44,371 bases of DNA, taken from contig CAKZZO010000003.1 in assembly GCA_937885175.1 (NCBI GenBank), forward strand, positions 1-44,371. The letters are read 5' to 3'. Shown here one piece after another: positions 1 to 7,075 of the stretch (positions are counted from its first letter, which is position 1; each line of letters starts with the position of its first letter). The stretch comes from an uncultured Treponema sp. (GTDB lineage Bacteria > Spirochaetota > Spirochaetia > Treponematales > Treponemataceae). The position numbers and the translations under genes were made by a program. Under the pieces are notes generated by a model. The model saw nothing but the letters and a program-made list of their open reading frames with translations. It searched no databases and was not told the DNA's origin.

Positions 1-221
1 CAAACAAAGCGGGCGTTCTCTCATTCAAACTCGACGGTCACGATGATGAGGAAGTGGGACAGCGGCTCAATGCCTATGGAATCGCAGTCCGAACCGGCCA
101 TCACTGTGCTCAGCCGATTTTTCGCCATTACGGGTACGAAGGAAGCGTGCGACCCACTCTGGCAATTTACAATTCGCCAGACGACATCGACGCGCTTGTC
201 CGGGTGCTCCACACATTCTAG
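1..221 (+). CDS. sufS: Cysteine desulfurase, SufS type (3' end only)
   Basis: This is the C-terminal part (about 72 residues) of a pyridoxal-phosphate cysteine desulfurase of the class V aminotransferase fold; the 5' part lies outside the window. The frame is read from base 3 and stops at TAG 219–221. The diagnostic stretch RTGHHCAQP contains the active-site cysteine that accepts the persulfide sulfur. It is followed by a G-S-V-R-P-T-L-A-IYN segment and an IDALVRVL ending, both typical of SufS/Csd proteins. The enzyme takes sulfur from L-cysteine for Fe–S cluster assembly. The next gene makes the precursor of cysteine, so the pair is functionally coherent. Assignment to SufS rather than IscS rests on the RTGHHCAQP motif. 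Confidence 0.88.
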   Translation, partial: NKAGVLSFKLDGHDDEEVGQRLNAYGIAVRTGHHCAQPIFRHYGYEGSVRPTLAIYNSPDDIDALVRVLHTF

Positions 222-345
222 GAAGTTCGGAAACTCGCCTTCGGCGATTTTCCGAACTTCCTGACGAGTTTTAATTCCTGAAAATAGCAGGAATTAAAAC
301 ATCGCATTTTCAGAGTTGCCTCGAAAAACTGAAGTTTTTCGAGGC
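221..345 (+). repeat. Three tandem near-perfect hairpins between sufS and cysE
   Basis: Three separate inverted repeats follow one another. The first has arms 221–239 and 243–261 (19 bp with one mismatch, 3-nt loop) and starts on the last base of the sufS stop codon. The second has arms 268–280 and 288–300 (13 bp, perfect). The third has arms 318–330 and 333–345 (13 bp, perfect). They share no arm sequence. None is followed by a T-run, so they do not look like simple intrinsic terminators. They may form one dispersed intergenic repeat unit, an mRNA 3'-end stabiliser, or a leader for cysE. Confidence 0.75.
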
Positions 346-360
346 TCCCTCTAACAATTT

Positions 361-381
361 GGGGGCTTTTGCCCCCTTGTT
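361..381 (+). terminator. Intrinsic terminator just upstream of cysE
   Basis: A perfect GGGGGC–TTTT–GCCCCC hairpin (361–376) is followed by TTGTTTTT. This is a canonical rho-independent terminator for the sufS transcript. It ends only about 20 nt before the cysE start codon, leaving little room for a separate downstream promoter. Confidence 0.85.
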
Positions 382-399
382 TTTATAAAGGAAAAATTT

Positions 400-1353
400 A
401 TGGAAAATCGCGAACATTATGAAACGGAAGAAATTGTTGATACGCTTTTGAGTAATTACGACCGCGATACGCATATCGAAAAAATTGAATTTAACAGCCA
501 GCCTGATGTTGATGTGATACACGAAATAACGCGTAAATTGCTCCGAATTGTGTTTCCTGGCTATTTTCGTGAAAAAAATCAAAAATTTTACAACCTTTCA
601 AGTTATGTCAATTCATTGATTGAAGATGTGGTCTACAATCTTGAAGCGCAAATTGGTCTTGCGCTCTTTCAATGTCCTGAGTGTTTGGACAAAAACGGCG
701 TTGTCGGTGCGAATGTCAGAGAAAAGACTCAGCATGTGATTCGTGTCTTCTTGCAGCGGCTTTTGGTCGTGCGCGAGTATTTGGCAACCGATGTTGAGGC
801 AGCCTTTGACGGCGACCCTGCCGCATTCAATAAAAACGAAATCATTCTTGCCTACCCCGGCATTTGGGCGACGGCAATCAACCGAATCGCGCATGAACTG
901 TACAAACTCAATGTGCCGCTCATTCCGCGCATTATGACCGAATATGCCCACTCAAAAACAGGAATCGACATCCACCCCGGCACAACGATTGGAAAATACT
1001 TTTTCATCGACCACGGAACTGGCGTTGTGATTGGCGAAACGGCGGTCATCGGTGAGCATGTAAAAATCTATCAGGGCGTTACGCTTGGAGCGCTTTCAAC
1101 GCGTGCGGGCCAAAAACTCAAAGGCATAAAACGCCACCCCACAATCGAAGATTATGTGACGATTTATGCAGGTGCTTCAATTTTGGGTGGCGAAACCGTC
1201 ATCGGCAAGAACGCGGTCATCGGAAGTAACGCCTTCATCACCACCTCAATCGCCCCAGACGCAAAAGTGAGCATCAAAAATCAGGAACTCGACATCAAAA
1301 CGGGCAAAAAGACTGAGGTAGCCGAAAACGACAGCTGGTTTTACATCATATGA
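400..1353 (+). CDS. cysE: Serine O-acetyltransferase
   Basis: CysE transfers an acetyl group from acetyl-CoA to L-serine, giving O-acetylserine, the direct precursor of cysteine, in the cytoplasm. The 317-aa protein has an N-terminal alpha-helical domain (about 1–180) and a C-terminal left-handed beta-helix of hexapeptide repeats (about 185–295). Asp190 and His205 sit in the conserved IDIHPG and IDHGTG motifs and correspond to the catalytic Asp/His pair; GVVIGETAVIG follows. The length fits the longer serine acetyltransferases with an extended N-terminus. An AAGG motif lies about 10 nt upstream of ATG. It follows a cysteine desulfurase, so the locus couples cysteine synthesis with sulfur mobilisation. 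The stop codon is directly followed by a promoter for the next gene. Confidence 0.95.
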   Translation: MENREHYETEEIVDTLLSNYDRDTHIEKIEFNSQPDVDVIHEITRKLLRIVFPGYFREKNQKFYNLSSYVNSLIEDVVYNLEAQIGLALFQCPECLDKNGVVGANVREKTQHVIRVFLQRLLVVREYLATDVEAAFDGDPAAFNKNEIILAYPGIWATAINRIAHELYKLNVPLIPRIMTEYAHSKTGIDIHPGTTIGKYFFIDHGTGVVIGETAVIGEHVKIYQGVTLGALSTRAGQKLKGIKRHPTIEDYVTIYAGASILGGETVIGKNAVIGSNAFITTSIAPDAKVSIKNQELDIKTGKKTEVAENDSWFYII

Positions 1354-1372
1354 AAGGAGCGCAACAAAGAAT

Positions 1373-1401
1373 TTGCAAAGTCCTTTCCAGCATGATAGAA
1401 T
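1373..1401 (+). promoter_or_regulatory. Sigma-70 promoter for the solute-binding protein gene
   Basis: TTGCAA at 1373–1378 and TAGAAT at 1396–1401 are separated by 17 bp. Each differs from the consensus by one base. The site begins 20 bp after the cysE stop and lies 27 bp before the chosen start codon at 1428. Confidence 0.7.
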
Positions 1402-1427
1402 ATGGAATCAAACATCTTGGAGACGGT

Positions 1428-3023
1428 ATGAAAAGAAAAGCATTACAAACTGCCGCAGCCTGTCTTGGAATTGCGGTCATAGCTTTGACTTTTACCAGTG
1501 CAAAAAAGTCAAAAAACGAACTGAAAGAACCTGTCAAAAACAAAGACGGATTGATTGAGCTGACCATGTGGTATGGAGGAACCGTCAGTGAGGCAGGGGA
1601 GCCGCCCCGCAACTGGCTGGCCTATGATATCATCCGAAAAAAACTGGGCATTGAACTAAAGCTTTCGATGCTTCCGTCAAGCGAGCACGACAGAGATGCT
1701 AAACTGAATGCGGCCGCCGCGGCAAAGCAACTTCCCGACATCTTTACGGTAAACAGGGAGCCATGGCTCATCATGGTCAAAAACGGCATGGTGGCTGAGG
1801 TTGACGACATGTATGAAATGATGCCCAACCGTACAAAAATCATGTTTGACAAAAACAGTATCAACTACACGACGGTAAAAGGACATTCCTACGGCTTCGC
1901 ATCTCCCGGTTCAATTCCCCGCAATGAAGGCGTAGTCATCAGAAAGGACTGGCTGGACAGGCTGGGGCTTTCCGTACCGGTTACCACCGAAGACTTTATG
2001 AATGTCATGCGGGCATTCACCTACAATGACCCCGACGGAAACGGAAAGGACGACACCTACGGATACGGAGCATTCATCGAACTCTACACCCATCAGGAAG
2101 GATTGGGAAGGCGATTTGAGCCGATTATGGGAGCCTTTGGAGTTGCAGGAACCTGGAGCATGCAGAAGGAGCACCCCGGACTGAATGTACTCCGTCCCGA
2201 ATTTTTTGACGCGCTGACCTATGTAAAGCAGATGGTAAACGAAAAGGTCATCGACCCCAACTGGATTGCCTACAAAAAAGATGACTTCCGCGCTGCATGG
2301 AAGCAGGGAAAATTTGGCATCATGCGCGAACAGAACGCAGCCCTTGCCGCAGAAAGCAATTACAAGCCTTTTGACAAAAACTTTCCCGATGGAGAATGGA
2401 TTGTCATCAATCCGCCGAAAGGTCCCAAGGGCGAATGCTCTACCGGCTGCTTTATCCAAGGCTACAGAATCACTGCTGTCAGCAAGAACGCGATAAAAGA
2501 CGGCAAAAAAGAAGCGATTGCCCGGCTCTTTGAATGGATGAGCAGCGATGAAGGCTATTACCTTTTGGGCTGGGGTGTTGAGGGCGTGAACTACGTAAAG
2601 GACGAGCATGGCGTTCCCGTAGTAGACGGTATTCCCGACCCCAAGAAAGGATTCTCCAAGGCCACCATGCAGCCACTGACACAACTCCGTGCCTACGTAT
2701 TCTACAACGGTCCGGTAGAACTGTATTCCCGCTATCCAACCTATATCACCGAATTCTCCCACAAAAAGATGTCCGCCCTTGACGTTCTGAATCAAATGGA
2801 CAAACTGCCCTATACACCCGCCGTTGGTTCGGATGCAATGCCGACGCCAAACGCAGACTTAAAGCGATTCTTAGAACAGGGAGTGCTGGAATTCATTACG
2901 GGAAAGCGTGACTTCAACCGCAACGAATGGAACAAATGGGTGAGTGAGTTTGAGAAAGTCGGCGGCAAAAAGTGGAACAAAGAGGGGCTTGACTACGCCA
3001 AGAAAAACAATCTGTTGTATTAG
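1428..3023 (+). CDS. Extracellular solute-binding protein, family 1 (LipO/LplA-like)
   Basis: This 531-aa secreted protein is a substrate-binding component of the kind used by carbohydrate ABC importers. An upstream in-frame ATG exists at 1350, but ATG 1428 is preferred. It has a GGAGACGG ribosome binding site, a promoter directly upstream, and then a signal peptide (basic MKRK, hydrophobic 10–24, cleavage near TSA). No lipobox cysteine is visible, so it is probably a free periplasmic protein. A DPDGNGKDDTYG loop about 180 residues in matches the calcium-loop-like motif common in large Paenibacillus-type family-1 binding proteins. No permease or ATPase gene is adjacent, so the partner transporter must be elsewhere. 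The gene has its own promoter and terminator. The substrate is unknown; sugar or oligosaccharide is the family expectation. Confidence 0.82.
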   Translation: MKRKALQTAAACLGIAVIALTFTSAKKSKNELKEPVKNKDGLIELTMWYGGTVSEAGEPPRNWLAYDIIRKKLGIELKLSMLPSSEHDRDAKLNAAAAAKQLPDIFTVNREPWLIMVKNGMVAEVDDMYEMMPNRTKIMFDKNSINYTTVKGHSYGFASPGSIPRNEGVVIRKDWLDRLGLSVPVTTEDFMNVMRAFTYNDPDGNGKDDTYGYGAFIELYTHQEGLGRRFEPIMGAFGVAGTWSMQKEHPGLNVLRPEFFDALTYVKQMVNEKVIDPNWIAYKKDDFRAAWKQGKFGIMREQNAALAAESNYKPFDKNFPDGEWIVINPPKGPKGECSTGCFIQGYRITAVSKNAIKDGKKEAIARLFEWMSSDEGYYLLGWGVEGVNYVKDEHGVPVVDGIPDPKKGFSKATMQPLTQLRAYVFYNGPVELYSRYPTYITEFSHKKMSALDVLNQMDKLPYTPAVGSDAMPTPNADLKRFLEQGVLEFITGKRDFNRNEWNKWVSEFEKVGGKKWNKEGLDYAKKNNLLY

Positions 3024-3043
3024 TTTGTAAGATTTGCTAAAAT
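3015..3043 (+). promoter_or_regulatory. Promoter for trpS overlapping the upstream terminator
   Basis: TTGTAT (3015–3020) and TAAAAT (3038–3043) are 17 bp apart. The −35 lies in the last codons of the preceding gene and the −10 overlaps the ascending arm of its terminator hairpin. The predicted start point, near 3050, would leave a short leader containing AAGGA at 3061–3065. Confidence 0.5.
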
Positions 3044-3072
3044 CCTTGTAGACTTTCTACAAGGATTTTTTT
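3039..3072 (+). terminator. Intrinsic terminator whose 3' arm carries the trpS ribosome binding site
   Basis: Arms AAAATCCTTGTAGA (3039–3052) and TCTACAAGGATTTT (from 3056) form a 14-bp stem with a 3-nt loop. A T-run follows and ends at the base before the trpS ATG. The AAGGA in the descending arm is spaced 7 nt from that ATG, so one element ends one transcript and initiates translation of the next. Confidence 0.8.
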
Positions 3073-4158
3073 ATGTCAGAAGAATTTGAAACAAATACCG
3101 ATAAAATACTCGCTGAGGCCATGCGGGTCAGCGAAAAAATTGAAGCCGATATCAAGGTAAATCCAAAAAAATACCGCGTCCTGACTGGAGACCGCCCCAC
3201 GGGAAGACTTCACATCGGACACTATTTCGGCTCCCTCAAAAACCGCGTGCGCCTTTCAAGGATGGGCGTTCCCACGATGATTCTCATTGCAGACTATCAG
3301 GTTCTGACTGACCACGATGCCTATGATAAAATCAGCGAGAACACCAAGCAGCTGGTAATCGACTATCTTGCGGCAGGCATCGAACCGGGTGACGACGTAT
3401 TCATCTATCCGCACAGCCATGTACCCGAGGCAAACCAGCTGATGATTCCCTTCCTCACGCTGGTGACCAACGCGGAACTTTCCCGCAATCCTACGGTAAA
3501 GGATGAGATTGAAAAATCAACGATTCCCCTGAATGCCGGCATGTATACATACCCCGTTCATCAGGCAGTGGACATCCTTTTCTGCAAGGGAAATGTTGTT
3601 CCCGTAGGAAAAGACCAGCTTCCCCACCTGGAGATGGCCCGCGTCATTGCCCGCAGATTCAACAACAAATTCTGCAAGAACGCAGAGCCTGTTTTTCCTG
3701 AGCCCCACGCACTGCTTTCAAAGACTCCGATGATTATGGGCCTGGACGGAAGCGCAAAGATGAGCAAGTCCCTGGGAAACACAATCATGCTTTCTGCCAC
3801 AGAGGATGAAACTGCAAAACTGATTAAAAAGGCAAAAACCGACCAGGACCGTCACATTGCATACGATCCAAAGAACCGCCCCGAGGTAGCAAACCTCCTG
3901 CGCATCATTTCCCTTTGTACCGGGGAAGACCCCACCGCAATTGCAGAAGGCATCGGAGACGGTGGCGGAGGAGCACTCAAGGCTGTGCTCACCGAAGCCC
4001 TGAATGAAGAACTGCGTCCCCTGCGCACCAAGCGTGCAGAACTCGAACAGCAGCCAGAACTGATACGCGAGGTTCTGCTTGAAGGCGTAGAAAAGGCCCG
4101 CGCAATCGCACGGAAGACGCTGGACGAAGTGCGCCATGTGATGAACATGGAAATTTAG
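3073..4158 (+). CDS. trpS: Tryptophan–tRNA ligase
   Basis: TrpS charges tRNA-Trp with tryptophan in the cytoplasm. The 361-aa class I synthetase shows the HIGH motif as HIGH at residues 47–50 (GRLHIGHYFGS) and KMSKS at 229–233. The YPVHQAVDILFCKG and GKDQLPHLEMAR segments are typical of TrpS rather than TyrS. The N-terminus is about 30 residues longer than in most TrpS proteins. A second in-frame ATG lies at 3121, but the first ATG is favoured because AAGGA sits 7 nt upstream of it. The stop codon overlaps the stop of the convergent cca gene, with no space for a separate terminator between them. Confidence 0.95.
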   Translation: MSEEFETNTDKILAEAMRVSEKIEADIKVNPKKYRVLTGDRPTGRLHIGHYFGSLKNRVRLSRMGVPTMILIADYQVLTDHDAYDKISENTKQLVIDYLAAGIEPGDDVFIYPHSHVPEANQLMIPFLTLVTNAELSRNPTVKDEIEKSTIPLNAGMYTYPVHQAVDILFCKGNVVPVGKDQLPHLEMARVIARRFNNKFCKNAEPVFPEPHALLSKTPMIMGLDGSAKMSKSLGNTIMLSATEDETAKLIKKAKTDQDRHIAYDPKNRPEVANLLRIISLCTGEDPTAIAEGIGDGGGGALKAVLTEALNEELRPLRTKRAELEQQPELIREVLLEGVEKARAIARKTLDEVRHVMNMEI

Positions 4159-5555
4159 TTTATTTTTTCTCCCAGATTCTTTGCCACGGTAAGGAGTTTT
4201 TCCCGCTCATTCATTGCCGGGTCGTCCAAGACACACTGGAACAACTCGTTCAGGATGCGCCCGATTTGTTTTCCGGCGGGTATGCCCAGTGCCATCAGGT
4301 CCTTTCCGTTTACGGCAAGGTCTTTCAGGCTGCGGGCGGATTTTTCCGCTTCCACTTTTGCAATGCGGTCGCGAAGTTCGTTAAGGTTCCGCACGGTCTC
4401 GCTCTTTCCCGCAAGAGGAAGACGGTGCATGCCGTAGATGTCGGCGTAGCGGAGCAGAAAAAGATTCTCCATATTTTCCAAGCCCACCCGAACGACAAAA
4501 CGGCGTACGGCGGCATCTGACCACGCTGGCTCATAGAAAAACATATGGTTTTTAATCAGGTGGCAAACCTCGTCTATCTGGGCATTGGAGAATTTGAGGC
4601 GGCAAAGGACATCCCCAGCAATGTCTGCGGATTTGCCCTCGTGACCGTGGAAATGAACAAGTTCAAAATCCCTTCCGTCAACGGTCTTGTGCTCCACCGT
4701 GCGGGTACAGGTCTTTCCCACGTCATGAAAGAGGGCTGCAAGGCGCACAATCAGATTGTCTTTTGGTGCACCGTCGCAGGCGTAGATATTGTGGTCAAGC
4801 ACGTCAAATTCGTGAAAGCCGCGGACATCCGCCTGGGTCACGCCCCGCCCCGCAGCAAGTTCAGGAATAAAGTAGGCGAGGATTTTCGTTTCCTCCATGC
4901 AGTGCAGTCCAAGGGAAGGCTGGGGAGACTTGAGAATCTTGCAGAATTCATCGCGGAAGCGTTCCAGCGAGACAGCATGTATTTTCCGCTGGACTTTATC
5001 CTCTAAAATTGCTGAATATGTATCTTTTTGTATAACAAAAGTAAGTTGCGTACTGAACCTCAATGCCCGTATGGGGCGAAGTCCGTCCTCCAGAAAGCGG
5101 TCGCGGGGCTTTCCCACCGTGCGGATTATCTTTTTCTCTATGTCGCTTTTTCCGTCAAAGGGATCCACAATCCTGCCGTCAGAAAGAGAGGCGGCAATGG
5201 CATTCATCGTAAAATCCCTGCGGCTCAAGTCGTCTTCCAGCGTAGCATCAAAGGAAACATGGTCAGGATGACGGCCGTCCGAGTAGCCCGTTTCAGTGCG
5301 GTAGGTGGTCACTTCAATTTCTTTTTTCATAAAATGCACCGTGACCGTTCCGTGGGCGATTCCCGTAGGAATGACCTTGTGGAACATCCTCATCACGTTC
5401 TCTGGCCTTGCATCGGTGGTCACATCCCAATCCGAGGCAGGCTTACCCAAGAGCATGTCGCGCACGGCTCCGCCCACAAGGTAAGCCTCAAAGCCGTTTG
5501 CAGAAAAAATCTCGTTCATTTTTTTGAGTTCCAGAGGAATTTTTACGCGGGTCAT
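4155..5555 (-). CDS. cca: CCA tRNA nucleotidyltransferase with HD domain
   Basis: This enzyme adds or repairs the 3' CCA of tRNAs using CTP and ATP. The 466-aa protein starts with the class II nucleotidyltransferase signature GGAVRDMLLG (28–37) and the metal-binding Asp pair SDWD (Asp42, Asp44). An RNA-binding/fingers region with RRDFTMNAIA follows, and then an HD phosphohydrolase domain (ALFHDVGK, His277–Asp278). Both tRNA genes in this window lack an encoded CCA, so such an enzyme is needed. The gene overlaps trpS by 4 bp tail to tail. Upstream, a TGCTAAGAT element ends 6 nt before the ATG, predicting a leaderless mRNA. Poly(A) polymerase is the main alternative, but the tRNA gene structure favours CCA addition. 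Confidence 0.92.
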   Translation of the reverse strand: MTRVKIPLELKKMNEIFSANGFEAYLVGGAVRDMLLGKPASDWDVTTDARPENVMRMFHKVIPTGIAHGTVTVHFMKKEIEVTTYRTETGYSDGRHPDHVSFDATLEDDLSRRDFTMNAIAASLSDGRIVDPFDGKSDIEKKIIRTVGKPRDRFLEDGLRPIRALRFSTQLTFVIQKDTYSAILEDKVQRKIHAVSLERFRDEFCKILKSPQPSLGLHCMEETKILAYFIPELAAGRGVTQADVRGFHEFDVLDHNIYACDGAPKDNLIVRLAALFHDVGKTCTRTVEHKTVDGRDFELVHFHGHEGKSADIAGDVLCRLKFSNAQIDEVCHLIKNHMFFYEPAWSDAAVRRFVVRVGLENMENLFLLRYADIYGMHRLPLAGKSETVRNLNELRDRIAKVEAEKSARSLKDLAVNGKDLMALGIPAGKQIGRILNELFQCVLDDPAMNEREKLLTVAKNLGEKIN

Positions 5556-5561
5556 AATGCT

Positions 5562-5570
5562 ATCTTAGCA
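5562..5570 (-). promoter_or_regulatory. Extended −10 promoter of cca (leaderless)
   Basis: Read on the minus strand, TGC-TAAGAT ends exactly 6 nt before the cca ATG (5553–5555). No Shine–Dalgarno sequence is visible. The −35 region is weak (TAGTAA), consistent with an extended −10 promoter. Transcription would start at about the A of ATG. Confidence 0.6.
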
Positions 5571-5609
5571 AAAAAATAAATTTTTTACTATGCGGATTTT
5601 CTGTTTTTC

Positions 5610-5618
5610 TGTTATACT
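5610..5618 (+). promoter_or_regulatory. Extended −10 promoter of the CmpB-type membrane protein gene (leaderless)
   Basis: TGT-TATACT ends 6 nt before the ATG at 5625. There is no ribosome binding site in that gap, so the transcript is predicted to be leaderless. It is divergent from the cca promoter within a 69-bp intergenic region. Confidence 0.62.
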
Positions 5619-5624
5619 GTCCGT

Positions 5625-6335
5625 ATGTCACTCTTTTTGGTCTTAACATTCCTGTTTTTCGCGGGAAGCCTTATCGGATGGGAAATCGAAGTCTTTTGGC
5701 GGCGTTTTTTCTCCAAAAATAATCCTGAGCGCAAATGGATTAACCCCGGCTTTTTGACCGGGCCGTATCTTCCGCTGTACGGACTTTCGCTGTGCATTCT
5801 CTTCGTGCTTTCGTTCATCGATGTGTCGTTTGTCAAAGCCGGGTGGCTTCAAAAACTCGTCCTGTTCGTGCTGATGTCACTTTGCATTACGGTGGTTGAG
5901 TACATCGCGGGGCTGATTTTTATCAAGGGCATGAAAATCAAGTTGTGGGATTATTCGCAATGCTGGGGGAACGTTCATGGCATCGTTTGCCCGCAGTATT
6001 CGTTCTACTGGGTGGTGCTGAGCGCGGTCTACTATTTTCTGATTCATCCGAAAATCCTCGAATGGCTTTACTGGTTCACCAATCATCTTTCGTTCTGCCT
6101 GGTGGTCGGATTTTTCTACGGCGTGTTCACGGTAGATTTGGCGTATACGTTTAATCTGTCCGCAAAAATCCGCGCCTTTGCACTGGAGCAAAAAATCGAA
6201 GTCCGCTACGAAAATCTCAAAGCCGCCATCCAGAAGAAAAACGAGGAGTTGCAGGAAAAGCGGCATTTTGTCTTTCCGTTCAAATCAAAAAGGAATTTTG
6301 TGGAAACCTTGCGCGAGGCATGGGAGCGGAGATAA
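5625..6335 (+). CDS. Putative ABC-transporter type IV membrane protein (CmpB family)
   Basis: This 236-aa integral membrane protein has about five hydrophobic segments (near 3–20, 50–68, 77–95, 120–142 and 153–178) and a basic, charged C-terminal tail (about 185–236). The N-terminal GWEIEVFWRR followed by a GFLTGPYLPLYG motif is the hallmark of the PF06541 (ABC_trans_CmpB) family; its members are annotated as putative permeases but have no proven substrate. No ATPase or binding protein is adjacent. The start at 5625 is chosen because the N-terminus is directly hydrophobic and an extended −10 lies 6 nt upstream. The function remains unknown. Confidence 0.72.
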   Translation: MSLFLVLTFLFFAGSLIGWEIEVFWRRFFSKNNPERKWINPGFLTGPYLPLYGLSLCILFVLSFIDVSFVKAGWLQKLVLFVLMSLCITVVEYIAGLIFIKGMKIKLWDYSQCWGNVHGIVCPQYSFYWVVLSAVYYFLIHPKILEWLYWFTNHLSFCLVVGFFYGVFTVDLAYTFNLSAKIRAFALEQKIEVRYENLKAAIQKKNEELQEKRHFVFPFKSKRNFVETLREAWERR

Positions 6336-6340
6336 TTTTC

Positions 6341-6370
6341 TTGCCGTTTCCCGCGTGAATTTGCTATCTT
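6341..6370 (+). promoter_or_regulatory. Promoter of the small alarmone synthetase gene (leaderless)
   Basis: TTGCCG (6341–6346) and TATCTT (6365–6370) are 18 bp apart, with TGC directly before the −10 (extended −10). The −10 ends 6 nt before ATG 6377. No ribosome binding site fits. Confidence 0.55.
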
Positions 6371-6376
6371 TGTCGT

Positions 6377-7075
6377 ATGAGGAAACTGAAAGAAAGATTG
6401 TGGCCGCGCTTTGGAAAGCGTGTGATGAGCGATGCGTTTTTGGATAAGTTTCAAGAATCGACGCTGCCGTTTGCCACGCTGATGACCTACTATAAATGCG
6501 CGATGATGGAAATTGAAACCAAATTCAAAGTGTTGAACGAAGAATTCGCGCTTCAATATGACCGCAATCCGATTGAGTCAATCAAGACACGCATAAAATC
6601 TCCCGACGGTATTGTGCGCAAACTGCGGAAAAAGAATCTACCGCTGACGCTTGCCACGATTGAGGAGCATATTACCGATGTAGCGGGAATTCGCGTGGTC
6701 TGCTCGTTTCCAGAGGACATCTATCGCCTTGCCGACTGTCTTTTGAAACAGGACGACATCACATTGGTTGAACGGCAAGATTATATCGAAAACCCCAAAA
6801 CGTCAGGCTACCGCAGCCTGCATTTGATTGTCTCCGTGCCGATTTTCCTTGCGGACGAAAAGCGGCTGATGAAAGTGGAAGTGCAGTTGCGCACGATTGC
6901 GATGGATTTTTGGGCGAGCCTTGACCACAAACTGCGCTACAAAAAGAATGTTCCTGCAGAAGATGCACAAAAACTTTCCGCCGAGCTCAAAGAATGTGCC
7001 GAACTGAGCGCGGTGCTCGACTTGCGCATGGAAACGATAAAAAACCGTCTTGCGAAGTATACGGAGTCGTCATAA
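6377..7075 (+). CDS. Small alarmone synthetase, RelA/SpoT-type GTP pyrophosphokinase
   Basis: This protein transfers pyrophosphate from ATP to GTP or GDP to make (p)ppGpp, the stringent-response signal. At 232 aa it is close to the RelQ/YjbM and RelP/YwaC single-domain synthetases. It lacks the HD hydrolase, TGS and ACT domains of long RSH proteins. Visible synthetase motifs are RIKSPDGIVRKL, DVAGIRVVCSF, YIENPKTSGYRSLHL and VEVQLRTIAMDFWASLDHKLRYK, the last with the conserved E-x-Q-x-R-T motif. The downstream gene begins directly at the stop codon (TAAATG), so the two are co-transcribed. A leaderless mRNA is predicted. Confidence 0.9.
   Translation: MRKLKERLWPRFGKRVMSDAFLDKFQESTLPFATLMTYYKCAMMEIETKFKVLNEEFALQYDRNPIESIKTRIKSPDGIVRKLRKKNLPLTLATIEEHITDVAGIRVVCSFPEDIYRLADCLLKQDDITLVERQDYIENPKTSGYRSLHLIVSVPIFLADEKRLMKVEVQLRTIAMDFWASLDHKLRYKKNVPAEDAQKLSAELKECAELSAVLDLRMETIKNRLAKYTESS

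Noticed and set aside
261..400. T-box or SAM-type riboswitch upstream of cysE
   Set aside because: No T-box core or SAM riboswitch signature is present; the space is filled by simple perfect hairpins.
1911..2795. Long open frame on the minus strand opposite the solute-binding protein gene
   Set aside because: It has no ribosome binding site, its product looks like random composition, and it lies fully inside a clear gene on the other strand.
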